Positions 6,855 to 14,642 of a DNA stretch of 64,000 nt are shown here, in pieces; position 1 is the stretch's first letter, and each line of letters opens with the position of its first letter. Source of the DNA: Fibrobacter sp. UWR3 (lineage in GTDB: Bacteria; Fibrobacterota; Fibrobacteria; Fibrobacterales; Fibrobacteraceae); the NCBI RefSeq assembly GCF_900143055.1, contig NZ_FRCW01000002.1:310001-374000 (forward strand), read 5' to 3'. The notes under the pieces are model-generated. The model was given only the letters and a program-made list of their open reading frames with translations, was not told the origin of the DNA and searched no databases. The translations under genes and the position numbers were made by a program.

Positions 6855-8662
6855 CAGAATTCCACCTCGGGCGTGATGAAGATGGCCAGTTCGCTTTCGT
6901 CTTCGACCTCGCTCACGTAACTGAAAAGCCTGCCGATAAGCGGGATGCTCCCGAGGAACGGAACCGCCGTGCGCACCTCCGACTTGCCCTTCCGTACGAG
7001 GCCGCCCAGGCAAAGCGTCTCTCCGTTTTTCAACGTGACGGTCGTCTTCAGGTTGCGCGTGCTGATATCGCGCGGGCCATCGCCGCTCGAGCGCCCCGCC
7101 GTCTTGATTTCGGGCGAAATGTTCAGCGTGATGCTCCCGCCCTGCGTAACTGTCGGGGTGATTTCCAGCGAGATTCCGTCATTGAACGAGCGGTAATCCG
7201 TAATCGGGTAGCCGTCGGCGGATACCTGGCTCACCAGGTAATAGACCGTATTCGTCACGTTCAGTTCCGCCTTGTTGCCGTTAAGCGTCGTGAGCCGCGG
7301 GCGCGCAAGGACTTCGGCCCTGTTGTTCTCTTCCATCGCGGAAAGTTCCATCTCGAAACGCGCCGGCAGAATCCCGATTTTCCCGAACGCGCCCGAAGCG
7401 GAAACGTCCTTCCCCATAAAGTCCCAGAACCCGCGCACGCCCAGGTCGTTCTCGCCCGTCTTGCGCGTAGAGCCGCTGTGGAGCCCGATTTCGAAATTGC
7501 GCCCGCGCTTGAGTTCCACAATCACGCACGAGATGGTCACCTGCATGGCGGGCCTGTCCAGGTTTTCGAGGATGGCGACAGCCTCCGCAATTTCTGCGGG
7601 CGAGCCGCGCAGCATCAGCGCGTTCTGTTCCTTCACTTCCGACACGACAAGCCCCGAACCCGGCAACAGCTTGGAAAGTTGCGGCACGAGAGATTCCGGC
7701 GTCGTCGCCTTCAGCGGGTAAAGTTCCGTTCGCGAGAGCACGTTTTTCGCCCCGCGTTCTGTTACAAACAAAGTATTCGAATCGAGCGCATAGGTGTAGC
7801 GGCTCCCGCGAAAGAGCGACTGCAGGAGATTCGCAAGCGGTTCGCGTTCAAAACGCATCTGCAAGTTCTCGCGCACGTCTCCGTACAGCACCAGATTGAG
7901 GTTCGATACCCGCGAAAGCTCCTTGAGGAACATGTCCAGCGGGGTGCCGTCCAGTTCTACCGTATAGAGAGAGTCGTCCTGGGCTATATCCGGCACGGAG
8001 TTTGCGCCCGCGGGCGAAGCGCCGTTCGCACCAGCGCCGTTCGCACCCGCGCCACCCGCGGGCAAATTGCGTGTGCGTTCCACACGGAAGCAGTCAGCAT
8101 CGCGCCTCACGCGGAAACCGTGCGATTCGAGCAGCACCCGGAGCGCTGTCCCGGGCGGTACGGATTCCAGCCGGCCGCTCACAGGGCCCGCGACATCGGG
8201 CGAAGCTACCACGTTCAGGCCCGTATTCGCGGAAAAATCCCGGATAAACTCGCGAACGTCGCGCTCCCGCACATCGAGCGACACGAGCGAATCTGCTACC
8301 CGAAAAAAATTCTCGCCACGTTCCAGGCGCTTGCGGATATGGAAAACCGTCCCGTCGCGAATGAGTTCTAGCCCGAGGGTAGAACACAACGACGTGAGCC
8401 CCTCCAGCAGCCCGACGCCATCGAGGTGGAACGTGACACGCGCCTCCGCACCGACGTCCACAAGCACGGGCACCCCGTAGGCAAGCGACACCGAGCGGGC
8501 GACATCCTGCAGGCTCGCATCCACGAAATCGAGCGAAACCTTGTCGGGCACGTCGCGCTCAGCGCACCACGCGCGCCCCAGGCAAAGAAGTAAAATAATA
8601 ACGAGGCAAGCTACCGCGGGCATAAAGCATCCGCGACTTTCCTCCGCATTTTTGCGAGGCAC
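6854..8662 (-). CDS. Secretin of a type II / type IV-like system
   Basis: 602 residues, GTG start at 8662 with AGGGGA eight bases upstream; an internal ATG at 8623 has a poorly placed site. Signal sequence (about residues 14-34, LVIILLLCLGRAWC). Three N-domain repeats follow (VSLDFVDASLQDVARSVS; LVSLDVRERDVREFIRDFS; VELDGTPLDMFLKELSR), an Ala/Gly linker at ~205-220, then the secretin domain with VLARPRLTTLNG, SLEITPTV and the C-terminal VPFLGSIPLIGRLFS. Forms the outer-membrane ring. First gene of a five-gene overlapping operon. No S-domain is obvious, and no pilotin gene is adjacent. Confidence 0.9.
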   Translation of the reverse strand: MPRKNAEESRGCFMPAVACLVIILLLCLGRAWCAERDVPDKVSLDFVDASLQDVARSVSLAYGVPVLVDVGAEARVTFHLDGVGLLEGLTSLCSTLGLELIRDGTVFHIRKRLERGENFFRVADSLVSLDVRERDVREFIRDFSANTGLNVVASPDVAGPVSGRLESVPPGTALRVLLESHGFRVRRDADCFRVERTRNLPAGGAGANGAGANGASPAGANSVPDIAQDDSLYTVELDGTPLDMFLKELSRVSNLNLVLYGDVRENLQMRFEREPLANLLQSLFRGSRYTYALDSNTLFVTERGAKNVLSRTELYPLKATTPESLVPQLSKLLPGSGLVVSEVKEQNALMLRGSPAEIAEAVAILENLDRPAMQVTISCVIVELKRGRNFEIGLHSGSTRKTGENDLGVRGFWDFMGKDVSASGAFGKIGILPARFEMELSAMEENNRAEVLARPRLTTLNGNKAELNVTNTVYYLVSQVSADGYPITDYRSFNDGISLEITPTVTQGGSITLNISPEIKTAGRSSGDGPRDISTRNLKTTVTLKNGETLCLGGLVRKGKSEVRTAVPFLGSIPLIGRLFSYVSEVEDESELAIFITPEVEF

Positions 8663-8774
8663 AATCGTCCCCTAGATTTTAACACTATAATAAAAGGGCG
8701 TCACTCGACAGCCGACACAACCCGAAAAACGAGTTGAACATAATCTACAAAATTAAAAACGGAAAAACCAGCAA

Positions 8775-9314
8775 TTAGAGAATTTTTTCAAATTCTTTCA
8801 GGAGGGCTCGGCCTTCTTCCCATTCGCCGAGGTTCGAAAGCGCATTGATATGCCCCTTGCGGCCCACGTCAAAGAACATCGAGCCCCACGCATCCGCAAA
8901 AACACACGCACGCTCGATAGTCACATATTCGTCGTTCTCGCTCGCGACAACACACGAGGGCACCGGCAACTTTTCCAAAGGCATCGGAGCAAAGTCCTCG
9001 ACAATGTCAATCACGTCGATATCCGCAGGCGCAACGAGGAACACGCCCTTGACTTTTGCCGGAACGGCACCTTCCCTCGCCTTCTGCATAAGCCAGAGGA
9101 CCGTCGTCGCGACCCCCAGACTGTGCGAAACGAGAACCGTATCGGACTCGAGCGCAGCCACCGTCCTGTCGAGCGTATCGACCCAATCCGCCTTGTGCGG
9201 GTGTTCCCAGTCGTGCTGTTCAACGCGGCTTGCATCGGGCATGTTGTTCGCCCAATAAGTCTGCCAGTGAGTGGGGCCAGAATTGCTGTAACCGGGAACA
9301 ATCAGATAATGCAT
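8775..9314 (-). CDS. RBBP9/YdeN-family serine hydrolase
   Basis: 179 residues from ATG 9314 (AAGG six bases upstream); a TTG one codon earlier is less likely. Family signatures are complete: IVPGYSNSGPTHWQTYW at the start, nucleophile elbow SHSLG at ~64-68, the acid in ASENDEYV and the His in GRKGHINALSNLGEW. This alpha/beta-hydrolase family acts on small esters or amides in the cytoplasm, with uncertain natural substrates. It lies 16 bases after the permease gene on the same strand. Confidence 0.88.
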   Translation of the reverse strand: MHYLIVPGYSNSGPTHWQTYWANNMPDASRVEQHDWEHPHKADWVDTLDRTVAALESDTVLVSHSLGVATTVLWLMQKAREGAVPAKVKGVFLVAPADIDVIDIVEDFAPMPLEKLPVPSCVVASENDEYVTIERACVFADAWGSMFFDVGRKGHINALSNLGEWEEGRALLKEFEKIL

Positions 9315-9330
9315 CAAGAACCTTGTTGAA

Positions 9331-9975
9331 TTACATGCTCACGAACTTGCGCATGCTTAGGATAGCAGTGAGTACGCTGAAAGCAAGACTTACAAACAAC
9401 GTAACTACAGGAATGAATAGCCCAGCCAAGAACGTCTCGTGGAACAGCTGGACCAGGAGGAGCAGCGGGACTACAACGAAAAGCGAGATGTGGGCCGCGG
9501 CGCGGACCGTCTTTACGCGGAGCGAAAGCATCAGCGAGAACGATGTCGTGAGGAACACCGCCGAGAGCGCGCCGAGAATAGAAGCGAGCGCCGCGACGGT
9601 CGAAATATCGGGATGCGACGCCCAGTAGACGAACTGCGCCAGGAGCGCGAAACCCACCGGAAACGGAACAATCGCGAGCAACTTGCCCCAGAAGAGCCTC
9701 GCAGGCGCGATGGGAGAAAGCTGCAACAGTTCAAGCGAGTTGCGTTCGCGCTCGCCCGCAAACGAATCTCCGGCCAAGGGAGAGCCCATGGGCGCCATCA
9801 GGCAACCGAGCAAAAGCATCATGTAGCCTTCCATGCCTTCCATAATCTGCCCGCCGTACCGCGAAACCGCAATTCCCTGGCTCGCCGCGAGAATCACCGG
9901 CGGAATGATGAACGGAACCCAGAATCGCGGATCCCGGAATATCAGGCGAAGTTCGTGTCTAAAAACGTGGAGCAT
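9331..9975 (-). CDS. ABC-2 type transporter permease, orphan
   Basis: 214 residues starting at MLHVFRHELRLIFRDPRFW (ATG 9975). Six hydrophobic segments; the cytosolic loop GDSFAGERERNSLELLQLSPI matches the NatB/ABC-2 family loop (ERE...LE.L...P). Such permeases pair with a separate ATPase, but none is found next to this gene: upstream lies a repeat-rich gap and then a divergent gene. Either the ATPase is elsewhere or the operon was broken here. Substrate unknown. Confidence 0.78.
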   Translation of the reverse strand: MLHVFRHELRLIFRDPRFWVPFIIPPVILAASQGIAVSRYGGQIMEGMEGYMMLLLGCLMAPMGSPLAGDSFAGERERNSLELLQLSPIAPARLFWGKLLAIVPFPVGFALLAQFVYWASHPDISTVAALASILGALSAVFLTTSFSLMLSLRVKTVRAAAHISLFVVVPLLLLVQLFHETFLAGLFIPVVTLFVSLAFSVLTAILSMRKFVSM

Positions 9976-9996
9976 GAGTGAAGCGGCTTCGCCGCA

Positions 9997-10030
9997 GTTA
10001 TTAGTCAATAGTTAGTAGTTATTAGTTGAC
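9997..10030. repeat. Low-complexity TTAGT repeat
   Basis: Irregular units of GTTATTAGT, AATAGTTAGT and AGTTATTAGT in the 174-base gap between the permease gene and the next plus-strand gene. Confidence 0.6.
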
Positions 10031-10038
10031 TCAGGTTA

Positions 10039-10055
10039 CGAGATGTTTATCACAA
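10039..10055. repeat. 17-base dispersed repeat, copy 2 (intergenic)
   Basis: CGAGATGTTTATCACAA, identical to 4622-4638 inside the prepilin leader. Confidence 0.8.
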
Positions 10056-10113
10056 AAATACAATTATTCGAACAAAGAGCGGGCTAACATGCGCCAAAAA
10101 CATTTATTTTCAC

Positions 10114-10142
10114 TTGCTGAATGGCGTGAAATTGGGTATATT
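10114..10142 (+). promoter_or_regulatory. Promoter with -35 TTGCTG, 17-base spacer, -10 TATATT
   Basis: -35 at 10114-10119 and -10 at 10137-10142; the -10 ends seven bases before ATG 10150, where a transcript would be expected to begin. No ribosome site can fit, so a leaderless mRNA is implied. Confidence 0.6.
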
Positions 10143-10149
10143 AAAGATT

Positions 10150-10488
10150 ATGAAATTTGTGGCAGTATTTATTCTAAGCCTCTCTTTGCTTGTTTCCAGT
10201 TCTTTTGCGGTGTCACTTACTCCACCACTTGTTCTAAAGATGCAAGAAGACCGAAGCATGGCGACAGACATAGACACTACTACTAATGAATCCTTTTCTT
10301 TCCTCGATGCATTTATACTTAGTATGTCTATTCCGTTATTTATCAGCGGATTAGGTTTGGTAATGGTCGGTCACGCACAAAAAGGAAATGACGACTACAA
10401 CCAATCCGATGCAAAGTTGAGCATCGGGGTAGGCACCGGCATGACCGTCTTAGGAGCGGGCGGGTTGATTTATATTATTTACTTCTAA
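10150..10488 (+). CDS. Small exported or membrane protein of unknown function
   Basis: 112 residues from ATG 10150; the longer frame begins inside the promoter. Residues ~2-20 (KFVAVFILSLSLLVSSSFA) form a signal peptide or first helix. Two further hydrophobic segments, FILSMSIPLFISGLGLVMVG and IGVGTGMTVLGAGGLIYIIYF, suggest a helical hairpin. The same architecture is seen in small FCB proteins with Gly-rich helices, but I recognise no family. The sequence is AT-richer than its neighbours. Confidence 0.65.
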   Translation: MKFVAVFILSLSLLVSSSFAVSLTPPLVLKMQEDRSMATDIDTTTNESFSFLDAFILSMSIPLFISGLGLVMVGHAQKGNDDYNQSDAKLSIGVGTGMTVLGAGGLIYIIYF

Positions 10489-10617
10489 AATTTGTAGTTG
10501 TCATAATTTGACACTCTAAAATTTTATATTACTCAACGTGGGGAGCATTTGGCGACATCCCGCAAACTGCCAACAGGAAATTTTGCTTAAAAAAGCGGAA
10601 TTTTCCATCAAAACATA

Positions 10618-10646
10618 TTGACTTTTGATTATAATATATGTATATT
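10618..10646 (+). promoter_or_regulatory. Promoter with -35 TTGACT, 17-base spacer, -10 TATATT
   Basis: TTGACT 10618-10623 and TATATT 10641-10646. Transcription would begin near 10653, giving a ~54-base leader to ATG 10707, which has GGAGG upstream. A TATAAT at 10630-10635 is an alternative -10 with a poor -35. Confidence 0.5.
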
Positions 10647-10706
10647 ATGGATATAAAAGTAAGGTTTGACGAAGAAAAAGCCGCCTTTATCAGCGGAGGT
10701 ACGAAA

Positions 10707-10985
10707 ATGGAGAACTCAGAATTTGAGCCAATGGACGAGGAAGAAAGACTCCTCATGGAAGCCATTGAACGAGGCGACACAGAACCTCTTCCCGAAGAAG
10801 AGGTGAAACGCATCAAGGCAGAAATTCGCGGATCTGCCCACAACATCACTATCCGGATGAAGGATGCCGACATCGAAGGCATGAAGGTCAAGGCCGCTCG
10901 ACTTGGAACAAGTTACCAGACGCTCATCAATAGCCTTGTACACCGCTACCTGAATGGCGGCGTCACAATAAACGAAGCGTTTTAA
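10707..10985 (+). CDS. CopG/RHH-family antitoxin
   Basis: 92 residues from ATG 10707, chosen because GGAGG lies seven bases upstream and because the family usually starts just before the acidic DEEERLLMEAIERGD segment. The C-terminal NITIRMKDADIEGMKVKAARLGTSYQTLINSL is a ribbon-helix-helix DNA-binding domain of the antitoxins that pair with BrnT-like RNase toxins. No toxin gene is adjacent. The frame is open back to 10638, and those extra codons (FDEEKAA) recall the first residues of BrnT, so the partner may have been lost by deletion. Confidence 0.75.
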   Translation: MENSEFEPMDEEERLLMEAIERGDTEPLPEEEVKRIKAEIRGSAHNITIRMKDADIEGMKVKAARLGTSYQTLINSLVHRYLNGGVTINEAF

Positions 10986-11005
10986 AAGATTCCTAACTTT
11001 TAACC

Positions 11006-11416
11006 ATGGACGACATATTTGCTTTCATTGGCGGGCTCTACCTGGGGATTCATTACACCCGCACCAAGAAAATTGAGTACGTCTTCAAGATTCAATGGAA
11101 AGAGCAGCCCGTACTTTTCGGCATCATCATCCTTCTCTTCTGGTTTTTCGCGCTGGACAGTTTTTACGACACACTCGACCTATTCGGACTCTCTCCCATT
11201 TCCGGGAGACCGCTGCAACTCCTGGACATCATCACATTCTTCGCAATATTCTTTGTCGCAACCATCGCGAGCATTTTCACGAAGCAGGTCGAGATAAGGA
11301 AAAAGATTTACACCTGGCAAGACAGGCCACTAACCAGAAGTTCCATTCTGGTCATTTGCCTACTCTTGACAAGCATTTTCGTGAAAGAACTGCTGGAGTT
11401 CTTCGCAATTTTATAA
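11006..11416 (+). CDS. Small integral membrane protein, unknown
   Basis: 136 residues. Three clear membrane helices: LFGIIILLFWFFALDSFY (~36-53), LDIITFFAIFFVATIASIF (~72-90) and SSILVICLLLTSIFVKELL (~112-130), with a shorter hydrophobic N-terminus. No recognised motif. It starts 20 bases after the antitoxin gene and may share its transcript; no ribosome site is evident. Followed by a repeat and a terminator. Confidence 0.6.
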   Translation: MDDIFAFIGGLYLGIHYTRTKKIEYVFKIQWKEQPVLFGIIILLFWFFALDSFYDTLDLFGLSPISGRPLQLLDIITFFAIFFVATIASIFTKQVEIRKKIYTWQDRPLTRSSILVICLLLTSIFVKELLEFFAIL

Positions 11417-11423
11417 TTAAATA

Positions 11424-11447
11424 GATCCCCGCCTACGCGGGGATGAC
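11424..11447. repeat. Palindromic dispersed repeat, copy 1
   Basis: GATCCCCGC, loop CTAC or CTTC type, GCGGGGATGAC. Perfect 8-bp stem ATCCCCGC/GCGGGGAT with a 4-base loop. One of seven copies in the window. Confidence 0.9.
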
Positions 11448-11456
11448 ATAAAGAAT

Positions 11457-11504
11457 GGCGGCTTCCTTCGACTGTCGCTCAGGACAGGCTCTAGCCGCCT
11501 TTTT
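11457..11504. terminator. Bidirectional terminator built on a CTTCGAC...CTCAGGACAGG element
   Basis: GGCGGCT (11457-11463) pairs with AGCCGCC (11493-11499), followed by five T on the plus strand; the loop carries a CTTCGACTGTCGCTCAGG element. It separates convergent genes and starts ten bases after repeat copy 1. Confidence 0.75.
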
Positions 11505-11506
11505 GA

Positions 11507-13201
11507 TTACTGTCTCGTAAGAGTCTTGTACCTGATGGGCTTCGGGTTGTCGGCATCTTCGCCGAGGCGCTTGCGGCGGTCGGCTTCGTATTCGCTCCAG
11601 TTGCCTTCGAACCACACAACCTTGGAATCGCCTTCGTAAGCGAGGATGTGCGTGGCGATACGGTCCAGGAACCAGCGGTCATGGGAGATAATCACGGCGC
11701 AGCCTGCGAACTTGAGGATAGCCTGTTCCAGAGCCTGCAACGTTTCGATGTCGAGATCGTTCGTCGGTTCGTCAAGGAAAAGCACATTGCCCGGTTTCTG
11801 CAGGTTCTTCGCCATGAGCACGCGGTTGCGTTCACCGCCCGAAAGCGTCGTGAGCTTTTTCTGCTGGGCAGCACCCGTGAAGTTGAAGAGTCCGCAGTAG
11901 GCGCGGCCGTTCATCTTGCGGTCACCCACCATAATCTCGTCGTTGCCGCCGGTGATTTCTTCCCACACGGTCTTGCTGTCGTCGAGGCTGTCGCGGCCCT
12001 GTTCCATGCTGATGATTTCCACGGTCTCGCCAATCTTGAGCGTACCGCCATCGGGCTTTTCCTGGCCCATAATCATCTTGAACAACGTTGTCTTACCTGC
12101 ACCGTTCGGGCCGATAATGCCCACGATGCCGGAGCGCGGCAGGTTAAAGTTCAAGTCGTCGAACAGCACCTTGTCGCCAAAGGCCTTCTGCAGGTGTTCC
12201 GCCTGGATAACGATATCGCCCAGGCGCTTGCCGTTTGCAATGTGAATCTGCGCCACCTTGATCTGTTCGCGGGAATCTTCGGCCAAGAGTTCCTCGTAAG
12301 CCTTGAGACGGGCCTTGCTCTTTGCCTGGCGGGCCTTCGGGCTCTGCTTGACCCATTCCTGTTCGCGGGCCAAACGCTTCTGCCTGTCGGATTCGCCCTT
12401 CTCTTCGCCACGGAGGCGTTCCAACTTCTGGTCAAGCCACTGAGCGTAATTGCCTTCCCAAGGAATGCCGCGACCGCGGTCAATTTCCAGAATCCAGTTC
12501 GTTACGTTGTCGAGGAAGTAACGGTCATGCGTCACGAGAATTACGGAGCCCTTGTACTCACGGAGGTGGCGTTCGAGCCAGGCAACCGTTTCGGCATCCA
12601 GGTGGTTCGTCGGTTCGTCGAGCAACAGCAAATCCGGTTCTTCAAGGAGCAGACGGCAAAGGGCCACGCGGCGCTTTTCACCACCGGAGAGGTTCGTTAC
12701 CGGCCAGTCGCCCGGCGGGCAACGGAGAGCGTCCATCGCAATTTCGATATTGCGGTCGAGGCTCCACAAATCCTGCGCGTCGATGATGTCCTGAAGCTTC
12801 GCCTGTTCGTCGAGGAGCTTGTTCATCTCGTCGTCTTCCATGGGTTCCGCGAACTTCATGGAAATCTCGTTGAAGCGATCGAGCACGGCCTGCTTCTTGG
12901 CAACGGCCTGCATCACGTTTTCCTTGACGGTCAAGTTCGGGTCGAGCTGCGGTTCCTGCGGCAGGTAGCCCGCGGTGCGGCCCGGTTCAATCCAGGCTTC
13001 TCCCTGGAATTCCTTGTCGATACCCGCCATGATGCGAAGCAAGGTAGACTTACCGGCACCGTTCTGGCCAATGATGCCAATCTTTGCGCCGTAGTAGAAA
13101 CTGAGGGAAATATCCTTCAGCACCTCCTTGTTAGGCGGGTAGGACTTGGTCATCTTGTACATGTAGAAAACGAATTTTTCTGCTTTATTCTGTTCGGCCA
13201 T
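11507..13201 (-). CDS. ettA: Energy-dependent translational throttle protein EttA (ABC-F ATPase)
   Basis: 564 residues from ATG 13201. Two ABC domains: Walker A GQNGAGKST and GPNGAGKTT, signatures NLSGGEKRRVALC and TLSGGERNRVLMA, Walker B LLLLDEPTNHLD and VLFLDEPTNDLD. The arm region after the first domain and the linker of charged helices (ERLRGEEKGESDRQKRLA) are those of EttA, as are FVFYMYKMTKSYPP at the start and the short C-terminus. EttA binds the ribosomal E site and gates entry into elongation according to the ADP/ATP ratio. Monocistronic, with the terminator 11457-11504 just downstream. Confidence 0.95.
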   Translation of the reverse strand: MAEQNKAEKFVFYMYKMTKSYPPNKEVLKDISLSFYYGAKIGIIGQNGAGKSTLLRIMAGIDKEFQGEAWIEPGRTAGYLPQEPQLDPNLTVKENVMQAVAKKQAVLDRFNEISMKFAEPMEDDEMNKLLDEQAKLQDIIDAQDLWSLDRNIEIAMDALRCPPGDWPVTNLSGGEKRRVALCRLLLEEPDLLLLDEPTNHLDAETVAWLERHLREYKGSVILVTHDRYFLDNVTNWILEIDRGRGIPWEGNYAQWLDQKLERLRGEEKGESDRQKRLAREQEWVKQSPKARQAKSKARLKAYEELLAEDSREQIKVAQIHIANGKRLGDIVIQAEHLQKAFGDKVLFDDLNFNLPRSGIVGIIGPNGAGKTTLFKMIMGQEKPDGGTLKIGETVEIISMEQGRDSLDDSKTVWEEITGGNDEIMVGDRKMNGRAYCGLFNFTGAAQQKKLTTLSGGERNRVLMAKNLQKPGNVLFLDEPTNDLDIETLQALEQAILKFAGCAVIISHDRWFLDRIATHILAYEGDSKVVWFEGNWSEYEADRRKRLGEDADNPKPIRYKTLTRQ

Positions 13202-13298
13202 ATTCAAGTTCCAGATATCAGGTTACAGGTTTTTATTTCTCCGTTCAATAATACAAAAAACGAGCACCCGCCCGGGCAAACTACGCACCCAATATTGA

Positions 13299-13304
13299 TA
13301 TATT
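13299..13304 (+). promoter_or_regulatory. -10 element TATATT(TG) of mutY
   Basis: TATATTTG at 13299-13306; the hexamer ends six bases before ATG 13311, so the mRNA would be leaderless. No clear -35. Confidence 0.45.
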
Positions 13305-13310
13305 TGACGC

Positions 13311-14534
13311 ATGGAAAGCAACATCCTAAAGCGCCTGCGCGAGTGGTTCAAGAAAAATGCGGCAACGCTCCCGTGGAGGCCCGCAGATTTGGACGCGCCA
13401 CGCGACCCGTATGCGGTATGGATTAGCGAGACGATGTTGCAACAGACGCAGGTCGCGACGGTACGCGACTACTACATAAAGTGGATGAAGCGCTTCCCGG
13501 ATATCGAGACTCTCGCCAAGGCGAACGAGGAGGAAGTGTTCCGGTACTGGCAGGGGCTCGGGTACTACAGCCGCGCAAGGAATATTTTAAGAACCGCAAA
13601 GACTGTGAGTGGATCCTATCGGCCTGCGGCCTCCAGGATGACAAGCGAAGGTGCACAAGCGCATATCGCGCGTTGCGAGATGCCAAATGCCCGTTGCGAG
13701 ATGCCCGATGCAAGCGTCCGTTGCGAGATGCCGCGGACACGCAAGGAACTGGAAGCATTGCCGGGAATAGGCGCGTACACCGCAGGGGCAATACTGAGCC
13801 TCGCCTACCACCAGAAAGAAGCGATTCTGGACGGGAACCTGGTACGCATCTTTGCACGTTTCTACGCGCTCGATTTTCTGCCGACAGACAAGGCGAGCGC
13901 CGGCAAGAACGCAACCGGAAAGAACGAAAGTTGTGCCGAGGCCTACTGGAAATACGCCCGCGAGGTCGCAGACTCTCCCAAGGCATACATGCACAACGAG
14001 GCCCTGATGGAACTCGGGCGCACCGTATGCAGGAGCAAGAATCCCGACTGTGCAAACTGCCCGCTAAACGGCGGATGCCGTGCCAATGCCGAAGGGCGCA
14101 CCGGAGAGTTCCCGCCCAAACGCGAGCGCACGCAGTGGGATTGGCACGGCACGGCGCTTGTCGTAGAAAGCGCCGACGGCAAGCTACTTGCCGTATCCGC
14201 CGGGCAAGCCTTCCTTGCGGGGCAGGCGACGCTCCCGCATTTTGAAAGCCCGAGGAACGCCACCGCGGGTTTGCCCGCAGAAGCGGAAGCCTACCTTAAC
14301 GCAGACAACGTTGTACATACACGCGAATGCGGGAGTTTCCGGCACAACATCACGGTGCATAAGATTGAATGCAGGGTATTGCACGTAAAACTTTCGACAA
14401 AAGCGAGCAAATGCGTCGCCAGTTCGGGCAAGAAAATTGACCCGCGGTTCAACGCAACGTGGGTCAAAAAGGAAGATGCCGCGAAGGCGTTCGCGAATAG
14501 CTTTAGTTTGAAAGCATTAAAAATTGCTTTATAG
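13311..14534 (+). CDS. mutY: A/G-specific adenine glycosylase MutY with repeat-derived insertion
   Basis: 407 residues. Removes adenine opposite 8-oxoguanine. Catalytic Glu lies in SETMLQQTQV, the helix-hairpin-helix is LPGIGAYTAGAIL, catalytic Asp in ILDGNLVRIF, and the 4Fe-4S ligands are C-x6-C-x2-C-x5-C in CRSKNPDCANCPLNGGC. A Nudix-like C-terminal domain checks 8-oxoG. Between the helix ending RTAKTV and the LPGIG hairpin there are about 40 extra residues made from a palindromic repeat (13612-13642) and three copies of a 14-base repeat coding for RCEMP. All catalytic motifs are intact, so the enzyme is probably functional. Confidence 0.92.
   Translation: MESNILKRLREWFKKNAATLPWRPADLDAPRDPYAVWISETMLQQTQVATVRDYYIKWMKRFPDIETLAKANEEEVFRYWQGLGYYSRARNILRTAKTVSGSYRPAASRMTSEGAQAHIARCEMPNARCEMPDASVRCEMPRTRKELEALPGIGAYTAGAILSLAYHQKEAILDGNLVRIFARFYALDFLPTDKASAGKNATGKNESCAEAYWKYAREVADSPKAYMHNEALMELGRTVCRSKNPDCANCPLNGGCRANAEGRTGEFPPKRERTQWDWHGTALVVESADGKLLAVSAGQAFLAGQATLPHFESPRNATAGLPAEAEAYLNADNVVHTRECGSFRHNITVHKIECRVLHVKLSTKASKCVASSGKKIDPRFNATWVKKEDAAKAFANSFSLKALKIAL
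13612..13642. repeat. Palindromic dispersed repeat, copy 2, inside mutY
   Basis: GATCCTATCGGCC, TGC, GGCCTCCAGGATGAC: ends GATCCT and AGGATGAC as in the other copies but with a longer variable middle. It is read in frame as part of the mutY insertion. Confidence 0.8.
13671..13732 (+). repeat. Three copies of CGTTGCGAGATGCC in mutY
   Basis: Identical 14-mers at 13671-13684, 13692-13705 and 13719-13732, spaced 21 and 27 bases, so frame is kept and each encodes RCEMP. Confidence 0.9.
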
Positions 14535-14575
14535 ATCCTCGCCTTCGCGAGGATGACGAAGGAAGCGAGGATGAC
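14534..14575. repeat. Palindromic dispersed repeat, copy 3, with half-copy tail
   Basis: GATCCTCGC CTTC GCGAGGATGAC (14534-14557), 8-bp stem, then a half copy GCGAGGATGAC at 14565-14575. Copy begins at the last base of the mutY stop codon. Confidence 0.9.
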
Positions 14576-14589
14576 GATGTGGGTTCTAA

Positions 14590-14631
14590 GATCCTCGCCT
14601 TCGCGAGGATGACGAAGGGGGCGAGGATGAC
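14590..14631. repeat. Palindromic dispersed repeat, copy 4, with half-copy tail
   Basis: Same 24-base palindrome at 14590-14613 and half copy at 14621-14631; a near-tandem duplicate of copy 3. The two fill the gap between convergent mutY and the outer-membrane gene and may act as a transcription barrier, though no T-run follows. Confidence 0.9.
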
Positions 14632-14642
14632 ACGCGCTTTAA

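Noticed and set aside
13671-13732. Possible CRISPR-like array in mutY
   Set aside because: Only three 14-base repeats with 7-13-base spacers, in frame and coding; no cas genes nearby.
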